A model generated the notes under the pieces. It was given only the letters and a program-made list of their open reading frames with translations. It was not told where the DNA came from and did no database searches. Below, in pieces: positions 25,410-34,638 of a DNA stretch of 37,073 nt. Position numbers and translations under genes: made by a program. Every line of letters starts with the position of its first letter. The stretch's first letter is position 1. The stretch is from NCBI GenBank assembly GCA_026708585.1, contig JAPOUQ010000031.1:1-37073 (forward strand), in the 5' to 3' direction. Source of the DNA: Gammaproteobacteria bacterium (GTDB lineage Bacteria; Pseudomonadota; Gammaproteobacteria; Arenicellales; Poriferihabitantaceae).

Positions 25410-25424
25410 TGGCAGGAAAATAGC
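25410..25424 (+). promoter_or_regulatory. Weak sigma-54-like promoter of the GS-like gene
   Basis: TGGCAG at 25410-25415 matches the -24 box (TGGCAC) at five of six positions, and GC follows at 25423-25424 with the required GG-N10-GC spacing. The -12 box is TAGCG rather than TTGCA. The ATG is about 70 bp downstream. Confidence 0.3.
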
Positions 25425-25492
25425 GAGCTGACTATCCGATAAAGAATCATTACTGTGAATTTATCTTTTAACAACGGTCTGATATATGAACA

Positions 25493-26917
25493 ATGAATTC
25501 ATTATTTCCTGAAACCCTAGAAGAATCTTTGCCTGATCCAGCGCGGGTAGCTGAAGAGAAAAAACGCTTGGAAGCGAAAGGTGTCAAATACATCCTGTCC
25601 TGTTGGATTGACCTGCTCGGAATTCCCAAAACAAAACCCGTTCCAATGAGTGATTTTGAGTTGCTATGTAATGGTAAGGGTCCACAATTTGCGGTTCATT
25701 CTGTATCGTTTGTACCTGAGCTGGGACCGCATGATCCAGATCAGATTCCGGTACCGGATTTAAATACGCTTGAAATATGCCCATGGGACTCTTCATGTGC
25801 CTGGGTGATCTCGGACTTGTTCTGGAAGGAAAAGCCTTATAACTTGTGTCCACGCAATGTTCTTAAACAGGCTATATCCAAAGCAGCTGAACATGGACTG
25901 GCAATGTATGCTGGGATTGAACCCGAATTTATAACTATGAAATGGGATCAAAATGGCATGCCAGTTAAGGCGTTTGATAACGATCCACCCCCGGGTCAGG
26001 GGTTAAGGCCTAGACGACAGGCGTTCGGTTATGATCTTGAATATTCGATTGATGCAATGGGGTTTCTAGGTGAATTGATCGATATTATTGAAGGTCTCGA
26101 CTGGAATCTTCATGATGTTGTCGCTGAAGGGGCATACTCCCAGTTTGAACTCGATTTTCACTATACGGATGTATTGGCCATGGCAGATCGTTTCATTTTT
26201 TTGAGAGCGATACTCAAAGAAATATCGAAGAAGCACGGTATGTTTGTGACCTTTATGCCGAAACCCACGACCGGTGATTGGCGGTCTGGAGCTCATCTGA
26301 ATACGTCCATGCAACGTATTAATTCACCCGGAGTCAATATTTATGGGAATTCAACGGATGGATGGAGCCAAGAAGCATTGAATGCTGTAGGTGGAATTTT
26401 GCATCACGGGTCGGCAATCACAGCGATTGCATGCTCTACAGTCAATTCCTACAACGGATTGGTCTCTCAAGTTAGTGGATTTGAAGGAGGATGTTACACT
26501 TGGGCACCAACCCATATGGCCTATGGATCAAATAACCGTTCTGCAATGTTGCGGTTACCCCAGAGTCGATATGCAATTGAAAATCGGGCCGCTGATATGT
26601 GTATGAATGTCTATATCGCTTTTGCGATGACCTTGGCAGCTTCGGTTGATGGAATTGTCAACAAAATTGATGCTGGCCCCTCGTTGGATGAAGATTTATA
26701 TATTATGTCGGATGATGAGAAAGCCAAGCGTGAACTGAAAGCCTTGCCTCTGAATTTATATGAAGCCATCAATGGATTGGGTAAAAGCGAATTAGCAAAA
26801 GAAGTGATGGGAACACCGATGCTGAATTCGTATGTCCAATACAAACTAGACGAGTGGAATCGATATCATCAGACCGTTACCGACTGGGAAGTTCAAGAAT
26901 ATCTGAGACTATACTGA
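25493..26917 (+). CDS. Glutamine synthetase family protein, GlnT/gamma-glutamylamide synthetase type
   Basis: 474 residues. It belongs to the glutamine synthetase superfamily, nearer to GlnT (type III glutamate-ammonia ligase) and gamma-glutamylmethylamide/polyamine synthetases than to housekeeping GlnA. Landmarks: GIEPEF (141-146), the metal-binding EGAYSQFELDF (212-222), FMPKP (254-258), then SGAHLNTSM (265-273), NSYNGLV and NNRSAMLRLPQSR. In most relatives the SGAHLN position reads G-x-H-x-H; here the second histidine is an asparagine (N270), which may mark a distinct substrate. It would link glutamate to ammonia or an amine using ATP. No class I glnA or glnK is in the window. A converging flavin reductase follows. 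Confidence 0.88.
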   Translation: MNSLFPETLEESLPDPARVAEEKKRLEAKGVKYILSCWIDLLGIPKTKPVPMSDFELLCNGKGPQFAVHSVSFVPELGPHDPDQIPVPDLNTLEICPWDSSCAWVISDLFWKEKPYNLCPRNVLKQAISKAAEHGLAMYAGIEPEFITMKWDQNGMPVKAFDNDPPPGQGLRPRRQAFGYDLEYSIDAMGFLGELIDIIEGLDWNLHDVVAEGAYSQFELDFHYTDVLAMADRFIFLRAILKEISKKHGMFVTFMPKPTTGDWRSGAHLNTSMQRINSPGVNIYGNSTDGWSQEALNAVGGILHHGSAITAIACSTVNSYNGLVSQVSGFEGGCYTWAPTHMAYGSNNRSAMLRLPQSRYAIENRAADMCMNVYIAFAMTLAASVDGIVNKIDAGPSLDEDLYIMSDDEKAKRELKALPLNLYEAINGLGKSELAKEVMGTPMLNSYVQYKLDEWNRYHQTVTDWEVQEYLRLY

Positions 26918-27124
26918 TTGTTATTCAGTGAGACAGACTGCTTATGCAAGATTCTTCGTTTCTTGTTCCTGATTGTTGTGCAAAAGTAAACTCCAGTTCA
27001 AGATCGATGTAACACCGGTATTCGATGGTTAGCTTATGAATAAACCTGCATTGGAGTAGTGAAATTTTAGTATCTGATGTTGATAGATAAAGCGATAAAG
27101 ATGTAAGTCTCTCCAGTTTGTTTC

Positions 27125-28171
27125 TTACTTTGCAGAATTCGAGTTACGAGGAGCGAATTCAAATGAATCGAAATGAAATCGATCTGGATTCATACCCTGT
27201 CCAAGTAGATGATCCCGAACACAGTCGACCATAATTGGGGGACCACTGGCATAAACATCAAATCCTGAAACATTGTTGTAATGTCTGCATACCGCTTCAT
27301 GTACAAAGCCGGTTTCGCCTTGCCAATCTTCCGGCCACCGATCTGACAGTACAGGTGTATATTGAAGTCCTGAATGGTTATGTAATCGATTTAGAATCCA
27401 GTCATTCATATAAAGATCCTGTTCATCCCGTGCTCCCCAGAACAGGTGAATACGAGTTTCAGGATGGCGGTCTAATGCTTGCTTTATCAGTGCCATAATG
27501 GGTGCAAATCCAGTCCCACCAGCAATCATCAGTAACTTCGTATCGGGCTCACTGTTCAAAAAATAGGTTCCGAAAGGACCTTCGAATCTCAACAGATCTC
27601 GAAGACGCAAACCGCCAAAGACACGGGAGGTAAAACGGCCATCTGGCACCCTCCGCACATGTAACTCAAGACCAGTTTCAACCGCTTCATGGGGCAGGTT
27701 GGAAATAGAGAAACTCCTTCGTTGACCGTCTCTCAAGACGATATCAATGTATTGACCCGGCAGGAAGTGAAACTGCTGTCCTTTGGGGATTGCCAGTGAC
27801 ATTAACATAACGTCTTGGGCTACAGGATCAAGACGTGTGATTCGACAGGGCATCATTTTGATTCGAATATCGGTTGAGGATCGAATTTCCTCGACATCAA
27901 TCTCGATATCGCATAGTGGATGAGCCTGACATAGTAGCACCATTCCCTGGTTTTTCTCAATTGCAGTAAGGGCATGTTCTGCATAGTTTCCATGATCGAC
28001 TTCACCGTTTATTAGTTTAGTTTTGCAGGCTCCACAGGATCCATTCCGGCATCCATAAGGATAGATGCGTTGGTCGCGCAAGGCCGCATCAATCACAGAT
28101 TCGTTGTTTTCACATTGGAACGAGGTGTTAGTGCGTATGTTAGTTATTCGATAAGACACAAAATTTGACAT
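27125..28171 (-). CDS. 2Fe-2S ferredoxin-FAD/NAD(P)H reductase (AscD/CDP-6-deoxyglucoseen reductase-like)
   Basis: 348 residues. An N-terminal plant-type ferredoxin domain has cysteines C41, C46, C49 and C81 (YGCRNGSCGACK and LLCQAH). An FAD domain has RRSFSIS (151-157), and an NAD(P) domain has IAGGTGFAPI (216-225) and the C-terminal YASGPPIMVDCVRDHL. Such proteins deliver electrons to oxygenases or radical enzymes. The database name CDP-6-deoxy-delta-3,4-glucoseen reductase is inherited from AscD in sugar synthesis, but many proteobacteria carry this gene with no such pathway, and no sugar genes are here. Its start is 51 bp from divergent mutM, so the two share a promoter region. Confidence 0.88.
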   Translation of the reverse strand: MSNFVSYRITNIRTNTSFQCENNESVIDAALRDQRIYPYGCRNGSCGACKTKLINGEVDHGNYAEHALTAIEKNQGMVLLCQAHPLCDIEIDVEEIRSSTDIRIKMMPCRITRLDPVAQDVMLMSLAIPKGQQFHFLPGQYIDIVLRDGQRRSFSISNLPHEAVETGLELHVRRVPDGRFTSRVFGGLRLRDLLRFEGPFGTYFLNSEPDTKLLMIAGGTGFAPIMALIKQALDRHPETRIHLFWGARDEQDLYMNDWILNRLHNHSGLQYTPVLSDRWPEDWQGETGFVHEAVCRHYNNVSGFDVYASGPPIMVDCVRDHLLGQGMNPDRFHFDSFEFAPRNSNSAK

Positions 28172-28222
28172 TGAGAATTAGAATGATAGGCTTATAGCCA
28201 CTAATCATTCCTGTGTCAATGG

Positions 28223-29038
28223 ATGCCTGAATTACCAGAGGTCACTACCACTATCAATGGAATTCGCCCCTATTTTCAGGGAGCGGTGATTGCTGATCTA
28301 GTGATTCGTGAGAAGCGATTGCGTTGGCCTATCAGGGCCGATCTCAAGCAGCGAATTCAGGGTTGTAAAGTTATTGATATTCAACGCCGTGCAAAATATA
28401 TCGTTGTTATTCTTGACCGTGGTGGATTACTCATACATCTTGGTATGACGGGATCCTTCCGCATTACCAATTCTCAGACTACTCCTGAGAAGCATGATCA
28501 TTTTGACTTCATAACAGATGCTGGAGTTGTGATTCGATACCGTGATCCAAGACGTTTTGGAAGTTTGATTTTTTGTGAAGAAGATCCTTACCAGCATGAA
28601 CGTTTGAGCAAGTTAGGCCTGGAACCACTTGAAGCAGATTTTACTGGAAAATACTTATATCACATGAGTCGGGCCCGAAAGATGGCGGTCAAAGCATTTA
28701 TAATGGACCAGTCTGTGGTAGTCGGGGTTGGGAACATCTATGCAAGTGAATCGCTGTTTCTGGCAGGAATCCATCCAAGGAGAAAATGTTCACGGATTTC
28801 AATTTCTCGATACCAGAAACTAGCGAATGCAATTAAAAAAATCTTGACGAATTCCATTGATATGGGAGGTACTACAATTCAGAATTTCGCAGGTACAGAT
28901 GGTCGTCCAGGATATTTTGAACAGCAGCTCTTGGTGTATGGGCGAGTTGGTAAACCCTGTGATTATTGTGGTCGTCTAATCTCTAGCCAAGTTATTGCAC
29001 AGCGGTCGAGTTTTTATTGTAATCAGTGCCAAACGTAG
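28223..29038 (+). CDS. mutM: Formamidopyrimidine-DNA glycosylase (MutM/Fpg)
   Basis: Removes 8-oxoguanine and formamidopyrimidines from DNA, then cleaves the strand by beta/delta elimination. 271 residues, normal length. The mature N-terminal proline and the glutamate after it are present in MPELPEV, and K58 (RRAKYIVV) and the LIHLGMTGSFRI loop are conserved. The signature region VVGVGNIYASESLFLAGIHPRRKC is intact. The C-terminal zinc finger CDYCG...CNQC is complete (four cysteines). The residue after MPELPEV is T rather than the usual E. The gene runs 12 bp into the following membrane-protein gene, so they are likely one operon. Confidence 0.95.
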   Translation: MPELPEVTTTINGIRPYFQGAVIADLVIREKRLRWPIRADLKQRIQGCKVIDIQRRAKYIVVILDRGGLLIHLGMTGSFRITNSQTTPEKHDHFDFITDAGVVIRYRDPRRFGSLIFCEEDPYQHERLSKLGLEPLEADFTGKYLYHMSRARKMAVKAFIMDQSVVVGVGNIYASESLFLAGIHPRRKCSRISISRYQKLANAIKKILTNSIDMGGTTIQNFAGTDGRPGYFEQQLLVYGRVGKPCDYCGRLISSQVIAQRSSFYCNQCQT

Positions 29039-29050
29039 TCATACCTAAAC

Positions 29051-29755
29051 ATGAAGAAAACCGCTCTTGATAGATTTGCAGCATTTCTATTATTGAATCG
29101 AGGTCCACTTGTGCTGGCTTTGATATCATTGTTTTTATTGTTATTTGTGACGACAGATCTTGAGGTCGAAAGCATTGAGTCCATGCTGCATAAGAAAGTT
29201 TCTGAGGCAGTTTCAATACCTAGTGCGGAAGCAGTGAAATTCGACGTCGAAGGCAGAGACCTCATGATTTTTGGCAGTGTCCCCAACAAAATAACCATGA
29301 ATCAATTGATGCACAATGTGTCGATGGTTGACGGTATTCGTTTTACAAAATATGACGTGGCTATATCTCCCCAGCATATCCCTTATTTCAAAATTTTTCA
29401 TGAAGGCCAAAATCAATTTCGTTTGGAGGGTGAACTATCGCAACAAAGTGAGATTGATAGCATTATAACTACGGTTTCTCGAATCCTGCCCAGTGCCCAG
29501 TTGGTTGAAAATCTAACCGAGAATTTGCACGTCTCAGACACATTCTGGTATGAAATTATTGGACCGGCATTAGAGCAGGTAGTGGATGTGCAAAATCTTA
29601 CTTTGGAATTTGGTCTGGGGCGTGTAGTGTTAAGTGGATTTATGGAAAATCAGTCAAATTATGGAAAAATGATTAGGACTCTGGAGCGATTAACAACAGA
29701 AAATGATCTCAAGTTTGTTAATCGTGTAGGTAGCCTACCAGAAGTAACCCAATGA
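29051..29755 (+). CDS. Inner-membrane-anchored protein with two BON-like repeats
   Basis: 234 residues of uncertain function. A single membrane segment lies at about 18-35, and the rest is probably periplasmic. Two segments have the pattern of BON domains (F/L-x-V-x-G-x-D-L-x-I-x-G-x-V followed by a helix): KFDVEGRDLMIFGSVPN (64-80) and QFRLEGELSQQSEIDSIITTV (about 120-140), with a possible third, LTLEFGLGRVVLSGFMEN (188-205). BON domains bind phospholipid or outer-membrane parts. The anchor plus BON-type order is that of the N-terminal part of some OmpA-family proteins, but no OmpA peptidoglycan-binding domain follows. It starts 12 bp after mutM. Confidence 0.6.
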   Translation: MKKTALDRFAAFLLLNRGPLVLALISLFLLLFVTTDLEVESIESMLHKKVSEAVSIPSAEAVKFDVEGRDLMIFGSVPNKITMNQLMHNVSMVDGIRFTKYDVAISPQHIPYFKIFHEGQNQFRLEGELSQQSEIDSIITTVSRILPSAQLVENLTENLHVSDTFWYEIIGPALEQVVDVQNLTLEFGLGRVVLSGFMENQSNYGKMIRTLERLTTENDLKFVNRVGSLPEVTQ

Positions 29756-29926
29756 AAAAACGAAATGGACTCTTTTCTGTTTTGTTTGAATCTGTTAAGT
29801 GTTTTTGTAATGTGTAGAATTGTCATGAATCTATTCGACTTTAGGCCATCAAGCTGGATTCAATCGCTCCAGAACGACTTGAGAATATAAAGTCTTGTTA
29901 ATTGCTCATATATCGTTGGTGCCGTT

Positions 29927-31048
29927 TTGACATTATTGAAATTCACTTCGATTTCAGAATGTTTATCTACCTGTCAGTCTCTAGAAGATAAAGATAGAGT
30001 CACTCTTTGTTTGGCTCTATACTTGCTTCTGGGGTTACTAGTGGTCCACACCAATGCCGACAGTTCACGTTTAACAACCACAGAAACGAAAAACGTAGAT
30101 AGTCTGACTATTGAAATGAGTTCGGGAAAACTACTATCCCCGTCTTCAGAGCAGGATTTATCCATTCAGGATGATTTTTCAGGCGTACCCAATTCAGGAT
30201 TCTCCGATGAGCCATCCAAAAGACTGACTGCTGAAACTGAAGATTCCCAAGGTTTGAATATCGATAGACTGACCCCTATACATGAAGGAGAGTTTGGCAC
30301 GTTAAGGTGGAGTCCATATCGGACAAGCTTCAATGAATATTTACCAGAACTCGAACATCTTGATTTGGAAAGGGATAATCAGAATATCGAAAGCAAGTTT
30401 TACTGGTTAACTCCAAACGGATTCTCAGTAGCACTTGAGTCGACTGCGAGTTCAGCATTCAGTAGGGTCGGCCAAGCTGAAATGAATGATCAGGTTGATG
30501 ATTCAACCAGCGTTGTGCTTTCTTGGCTACCAGATCAAAATGGCAATGCTGGAGATTACCGTATATCAGCCATAGGTGCCCGATTGAATCTGAGTTCCGG
30601 AAGAACAGGCCTAATCGGGAATAGCGCAACCAGTTGGGGTCTGAATTTGCAGGGGAATTGGCAGATCGGTGATCTCGTAGCGGCTCTATCGGTTACTTAT
30701 GGTAAGGGTATAGACAGTTATGTTCTTAGAAGGAATGGCAAAGACTTATTCGTAATGGTAAACCGAGCGGATAATCTATCGGCCACTTATGAACTCCAGC
30801 CGAGTCTATACTATACATTAAATGACAAGTCGAAATTTCATATGGTGCTGGGACGCCAACTAACTGAAATTGATGGCAGTAATTCTGAAAACATCGATCA
30901 AACGATCGATACCTTGCATTTGGAATATACATGGAGCCCTTGGCCAAAGACTGAGTTTGGTTTGGCAATCTCCAAGCAGGATATTGACCATGATCAATCT
31001 AATGAGAGTAGTTCTGTAATTACTTTGGAAGGTTCAAAAAAGTTTTGA
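29927..31048 (+). CDS. Outer-membrane beta-barrel protein (porin-like)
   Basis: 373 residues ending in phenylalanine (EGSKKF), the outer-membrane insertion signal. The C-terminal two thirds alternate hydrophobic and polar residues in strand-sized units, for example FYWLTPNGFSVALEST, AIGARLNLSSGRTG, WGLNLQGNWQIGDLVAALSVTYG and TLHLEYTWSPWPKTEFGLAIS, resembling the second half of DcaP-type porins. A signal-peptide-like hydrophobic stretch with a TNADSS cut site lies at about residues 25-45. The start is uncertain: no ATG exists before codon 64, and the TTG at 29927 or 29936 would give a strangely long polar lead. The 5' part may have lost its true start, or a large barrel has been shortened. 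Gap from the preceding gene is 171 bp. Confidence 0.6.
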   Translation: MTLLKFTSISECLSTCQSLEDKDRVTLCLALYLLLGLLVVHTNADSSRLTTTETKNVDSLTIEMSSGKLLSPSSEQDLSIQDDFSGVPNSGFSDEPSKRLTAETEDSQGLNIDRLTPIHEGEFGTLRWSPYRTSFNEYLPELEHLDLERDNQNIESKFYWLTPNGFSVALESTASSAFSRVGQAEMNDQVDDSTSVVLSWLPDQNGNAGDYRISAIGARLNLSSGRTGLIGNSATSWGLNLQGNWQIGDLVAALSVTYGKGIDSYVLRRNGKDLFVMVNRADNLSATYELQPSLYYTLNDKSKFHMVLGRQLTEIDGSNSENIDQTIDTLHLEYTWSPWPKTEFGLAISKQDIDHDQSNESSSVITLEGSKKF

Positions 31049-31108
31049 TTCCCTGAAGTTTTGCGCTGGAGATTCGAAAAAAACAAATTTTTATAGCTGC
31101 AAGAGTTT

Positions 31109-32581
31109 CTATCCGATCATCGGAATTTCTCCAAAGCGTTTACTGAACCGTCTCTTGGGTCCTTTGAAGGGTTCGAATCGAAGAGGTGGGCGAGGCTTTG
31201 GTTCATTCTCTGAGTCCTTGTGTGTTTGACCTTTCCTAGTGGTTGTTTGATCATATGATTCTTCGGTTTGCTCTGCGCTTAGTTCTCGGTCAGAGCGTTT
31301 ATCCGGTTGAGTTTTCTGTTCTGGAGCAATTGGCAATTGTTCATCAAAATTGGAATTTGGTTTCAACGTCTTAGAATCAGCTATATCTCGGTCCGAGTTG
31401 GTTTTTTGCACTTCCAGCATCCATGGCTCGATTTCATGTTTTGGTATTTCATGATCGATTAAAGATTCGATGCCCTCAATAGCAAATGCATATTTATCAC
31501 ACAAAAAACTGATTGCCGTGCCCTCAAATCCTGCTCTTGCGGTACGTCCTACACGATGAATATAACTTTCAGGGTCTTGGGGTAAGTCATAATTGAACAC
31601 GTGGCTTACCTCAGGAATGTGAAGGCCTCGAGCTGCAACATCGGTCGCCACCAATGCTTGAAGTTTGCCTTGTTTAAATCGCTCAAGCTCTTTCTCTCGA
31701 CTAATCTGGGATGCATGGCCCGCCAGGATTCCATGTCGAATATGATATTTTTTGAACAAACGGGAGATGCTATCGACTGCAATTCGGGTATTCGCAAAGA
31801 CTAGAGCTCGGGTTGATGTGAATTGTTGAAGAAGGTTGATCAACAATAAGGGTTTTTCCTCTGTCGAAGGGCAATAACATTGCTCGCGGATTCCGCTGGC
31901 TACTTGAATCTGATAATCCATTTTTATTTCTTTCGGATCGTTCATATGCTCATAAGCAAGTTCCATGACGCGGTAGGACAAGGTGGCTGAATACAGCAGA
32001 TTTAGTCTATTTTCAGCTGGGGGCATACGTCTGATCAGAAACCGGATATCTCGGATAAAGCCCATGTCGAACATTCTGTCGGCTTCATCAATTACAAGCA
32101 CCTTGGCGCGCTTGAGCGTATATAGTTTCTGATCAAACAAATCGATGAGTCTGCCAGGCGTGCCAATCAATAGATCAACGCCGCTTTCGAGTTGTGCTTT
32201 CTGTGCATCGTATTTTTTACCACCATAAATCAATCCAATACGAAGACTGGTATGTTTCAACAAGATCTCGGCATCCTGATGAATCTGGACCGCTAACTCT
32301 CGAGTCGGAGCTAACACTAGTGCAAGTACATCCCTTACTTTCCTCTGTGAATCATCATTTTGACGTAATAGGTAGTTGGAACAAGCAAGAAGAAAGGCGA
32401 AAGTTTTCCCAGTGCCGGTCTGGGCTTGGCCCGCGACATCCTGTCCTTTGAGTACTATGGGCAAAGAGGCTGCCTGAATGGGGGTGCAAAATTCAAATCC
32501 CGCCTCATCTAAACCAAGTTTCAAGCTCTCATGCAGATCAAAATCAACAAATTTTTTTTCAGTCAGATAATTTTTCTTCAT
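31109..32581 (-). CDS. rhlB: DEAD-box ATP-dependent RNA helicase RhlB
   Basis: 490 residues. Motifs in order: Q motif (FCTPIQAASLPI), I AQTGTGKT (residues 53-60), Ia APTREL, II DEAD (165-168), III SAT (198-200), and the C-terminal DVAARGLHIPEVSHVFNYDLPQDPESYIHRVGRTARAG. GFIRDIRFLIRRMPPAENRLNLLYSATLSYRVMELAYEHMN is the RhlB-specific middle; E. coli RhlB has nearly the same pattern there. After residue 390 a 100-residue charged tail rich in E, D, K and P ends in basic residues; it is longer than in E. coli and probably binds RNA or RNase E. Divergent from trxA, as in E. coli. Confidence 0.93.
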   Translation of the reverse strand: MKKNYLTEKKFVDFDLHESLKLGLDEAGFEFCTPIQAASLPIVLKGQDVAGQAQTGTGKTFAFLLACSNYLLRQNDDSQRKVRDVLALVLAPTRELAVQIHQDAEILLKHTSLRIGLIYGGKKYDAQKAQLESGVDLLIGTPGRLIDLFDQKLYTLKRAKVLVIDEADRMFDMGFIRDIRFLIRRMPPAENRLNLLYSATLSYRVMELAYEHMNDPKEIKMDYQIQVASGIREQCYCPSTEEKPLLLINLLQQFTSTRALVFANTRIAVDSISRLFKKYHIRHGILAGHASQISREKELERFKQGKLQALVATDVAARGLHIPEVSHVFNYDLPQDPESYIHRVGRTARAGFEGTAISFLCDKYAFAIEGIESLIDHEIPKHEIEPWMLEVQKTNSDRDIADSKTLKPNSNFDEQLPIAPEQKTQPDKRSDRELSAEQTEESYDQTTTRKGQTHKDSENEPKPRPPLRFEPFKGPKRRFSKRFGEIPMIG

Positions 32582-32675
32582 TCAAATATAATATGGGGTA
32601 AAATATTGAGTATTGCCATGTTAGGCATTCATAACCCTTTCGTCGTCCTTCAATTTCATATTATTGTATCAGCCA

Positions 32676-33002
32676 ATGTCAAAAAAAATTTTACATGTTT
32701 CCGACTCTTCTTTTGAGGAGGATGTATTGAATTCAGAAATACCGGTTTTGGTGGACTATTGGGCTGAGTGGTGCGGGCCTTGCAAAATGATTTCGCCAAT
32801 TGTTGATGAACTAGCTGTTCAATATGATGAGCGTGTTCGGTTTGCAAAGTTGAATATTGATGAAAATCCCGGAACACCCCCGAAATATAATATACGAAGT
32901 ATTCCAACCTTGATGATATTCAAGGAGGGAAAAGTTGAGGCGATGAAAGTAGGAGCAGTTTCAAAATCCCAACTCGTAAGTTTTATAGACAGCCATATCT
33001 AA
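32676..33002 (+). CDS. trxA: Thioredoxin
   Basis: 108 residues from the ATG at 32676; the upstream TTG adds four residues and is not needed. Cytoplasmic disulfide reductase used by ribonucleotide reductase, methionine sulfoxide reductase and others. The active site is WAEWCGPCK, the cis-proline is in the [10 protein letters not shown] loop, and the rest ([24 protein letters not shown]) is textbook. It sits between divergent rhlB and downstream rho, the conserved gammaproteobacterial order. rho begins 295 bp later. Confidence 0.96.
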   Translation: MSKKILHVSDSSFEEDVLNSEIPVLVDYWAEWCGPCKMISPIVDELAVQYDERVRFAKLNIDENPGTPPKYNIRSIPTLMIFKEGKVEAMKVGAVSKSQLVSFIDSHI

Positions 33003-33007
33003 TATTC

Positions 33008-33025
33008 AAATCTGTTGTTAGATTT
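33008..33025 (+). other. Hairpin directly after trxA
   Basis: AAATCT (33008-33013) pairs perfectly with AGATTT (33020-33025) around a 6-nt loop, 5 bp past the trxA stop. All-AT-rich and without a T-run, so it is at most a weak terminator or mRNA end-protector. Confidence 0.25.
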
Positions 33026-33041
33026 CGGAGAATTAGGAATG

Positions 33042-33072
33042 TTGCGTAGATCGGTGGGTTTCGGTATATAAT
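33042..33072 (+). promoter_or_regulatory. Candidate rho promoter with a long leader
   Basis: A perfect TATAAT at 33067-33072 has TTGCGT (33042-33047) 19 bp upstream. Transcription from it would leave a leader of about 220 nt before the rho ATG, which fits the known autogenous control of rho by premature termination in its own leader in E. coli; here that is inference from length only. Confidence 0.35.
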
Positions 33073-33297
33073 CTTAACAATTCATGTCCAATCGAAATTA
33101 TTTGCCAAAATTAGCCTTTTGTGTTTGATACTGATGCAAACTTGACATTGAACCCGGTCACTTGTTTCTGTAATATTTTAACTTTACCGTTGTAATCTTT
33201 TTTGATGACGGCAGAACCTTGATTTATCCTTCAGAGGTTTTGACATTCTTGGCCAGTACATAACTGGCTTTCACTCTTCCCCACCTTGAATTTCACT

Positions 33298-34560
33298 ATG
33301 CCTATCAATATCAGTGAATTAAAATCGAAATCACCGACCGAAATCGCCGAAATCTCACAATCGCTCAAGATCGAAAATATCGGACGTCTGCGTAAGCAGG
33401 ATCAAATATTCTCGATACTTAAGGCTCAGGCTAAGCGTGGAGAAAAAATAGTTGGAGGCGGTGTGGTCGAAATCCTTCAGGATGGTTTCGGATTCTTACG
33501 CTCCGCTACGTCTTCTTATCTTGCTGGCCCCGATGACATTTATATGTCACCTAGTCAGATTCGGCGTTTTGGGCTACGGACTGGCGATACGGTCTTCGGA
33601 CAAATACGCCCACCCAAGGAGTCTGAACGATATTTTGCGTTGTTGAAGATTGAAGAGATTAATTTTCAACCACCTGAAGATGCCAAAAAGAAAATTCTGT
33701 TTGAGAACCTGACCCCGTTGCATCCCGATCAGCGAATGCGTCTTGAGAGGGAGAATGGTTCTGCAGAGGATCTAGCAGGTCGAGTGATTGATTTGATTGC
33801 TCCAATTGGCAAGGGTCAAAGGGGGCTTTTGGTCTCTGCTCCAAAAACCGGTAAGACTGTCATGCTTCAGCAGATTGCCCAATCGATCACTTCATTGCAT
33901 CCTGAAACCGTGGTAATGGTGCTGTTAATTGATGAGCGGCCAGAGGAAGTTACGGACATGCAACGCACGGTCCGAGGCGAAGTTATTTCCTCGACTTTCG
34001 ATGAGCCGGCATCACGCCATGTTCAAGTAGCTGAGATGGTGATTGAAAAGGCCAAACGGCTGGTTGAACATAAGAAAGATGTGGTCATTTTGCTTGATTC
34101 GATCACCCGTCTTGCACGTGCATACAATACTGTGGCTCCAGCATCCGGCAAAGTATTAACTGGTGGTGTTGATGCAAATGCTTTGCAACGTCCGAAACGA
34201 TTTTTTGGGGCGGCCAGAAATATTGAAGAGGGAGGCAGTTTGACAATATTGGCAACTGCACTTATTGATACTGGGTCAAAAATGGACGATGTAATTTATG
34301 AGGAGTTTAAGGGTACGGGCAATATGGAAATCCACCTAGATCGTCGAATTGCTGAAAAACGAGTTTATCCAGCAATTGTCATTAATCGTTCTGGTACTCG
34401 TCGTGAGGAACTGCTGACCGATCCTGCGGAATTACAGCGAATTTGGTTACTTCGCAAGTTGTTGCATCCTATGGACGACTTGCAAGCGGTAGAATTCTTG
34501 ATTGACAAATTAAAGGCAACCAAAACCAACGAAGAATTTATTCGTTCAATCAACCGATAA
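33298..34560 (+). CDS. rho: Transcription termination factor Rho
   Basis: ATP-dependent RNA translocase that ends transcription and limits read-through. 420 residues from the ATG at 33298, one residue more than E. coli Rho; the TTG four codons upstream is not needed. The cold-shock-like RNA-binding domain is visible as [43 protein letters not shown], then the P-loop [15 protein letters not shown], Walker [17 protein letters not shown], the Q-loop [20 protein letters not shown], and the R-loop region [14 protein letters not shown]. No insert in the RNA-binding domain is seen. It is the last gene of the conserved rhlB-trxA-rho block. Confidence 0.97.
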   Translation: MPINISELKSKSPTEIAEISQSLKIENIGRLRKQDQIFSILKAQAKRGEKIVGGGVVEILQDGFGFLRSATSSYLAGPDDIYMSPSQIRRFGLRTGDTVFGQIRPPKESERYFALLKIEEINFQPPEDAKKKILFENLTPLHPDQRMRLERENGSAEDLAGRVIDLIAPIGKGQRGLLVSAPKTGKTVMLQQIAQSITSLHPETVVMVLLIDERPEEVTDMQRTVRGEVISSTFDEPASRHVQVAEMVIEKAKRLVEHKKDVVILLDSITRLARAYNTVAPASGKVLTGGVDANALQRPKRFFGAARNIEEGGSLTILATALIDTGSKMDDVIYEEFKGTGNMEIHLDRRIAEKRVYPAIVINRSGTRREELLTDPAELQRIWLLRKLLHPMDDLQAVEFLIDKLKATKTNEEFIRSINR

Positions 34561-34613
34561 TCAATCGGTATAAACGTATTTCTGGATGCATCCGTAATAT
34601 GAGGGACAAAGTT

Positions 34614-34638
34614 AGATCGTGTCTGCCTGACACTATCT
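34614..34638 (+). terminator. Hairpin after rho, possible terminator
   Basis: AGAT-C-GTGTC (34614-34623) pairs with GACAC-T-ATCT (34629-34638) with one mismatch and a 5-nt loop, 54 bp after the rho stop. No T-run follows, so it is more hairpin than standard terminator. Confidence 0.35.

Larger units (their letters stand above)
24785..25492. other. 708-bp AT-rich intergenic region upstream of the glutamine synthetase gene
   Basis: No gene recognised. The stretch 25030-25160 is extremely AT-rich, with runs such as TATATTATAATATATAA, which may be a bent or easily melted segment. The regulatory candidates (palindrome at 25315, sigma-54-like element at 25410) are listed separately. Confidence 0.45.
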
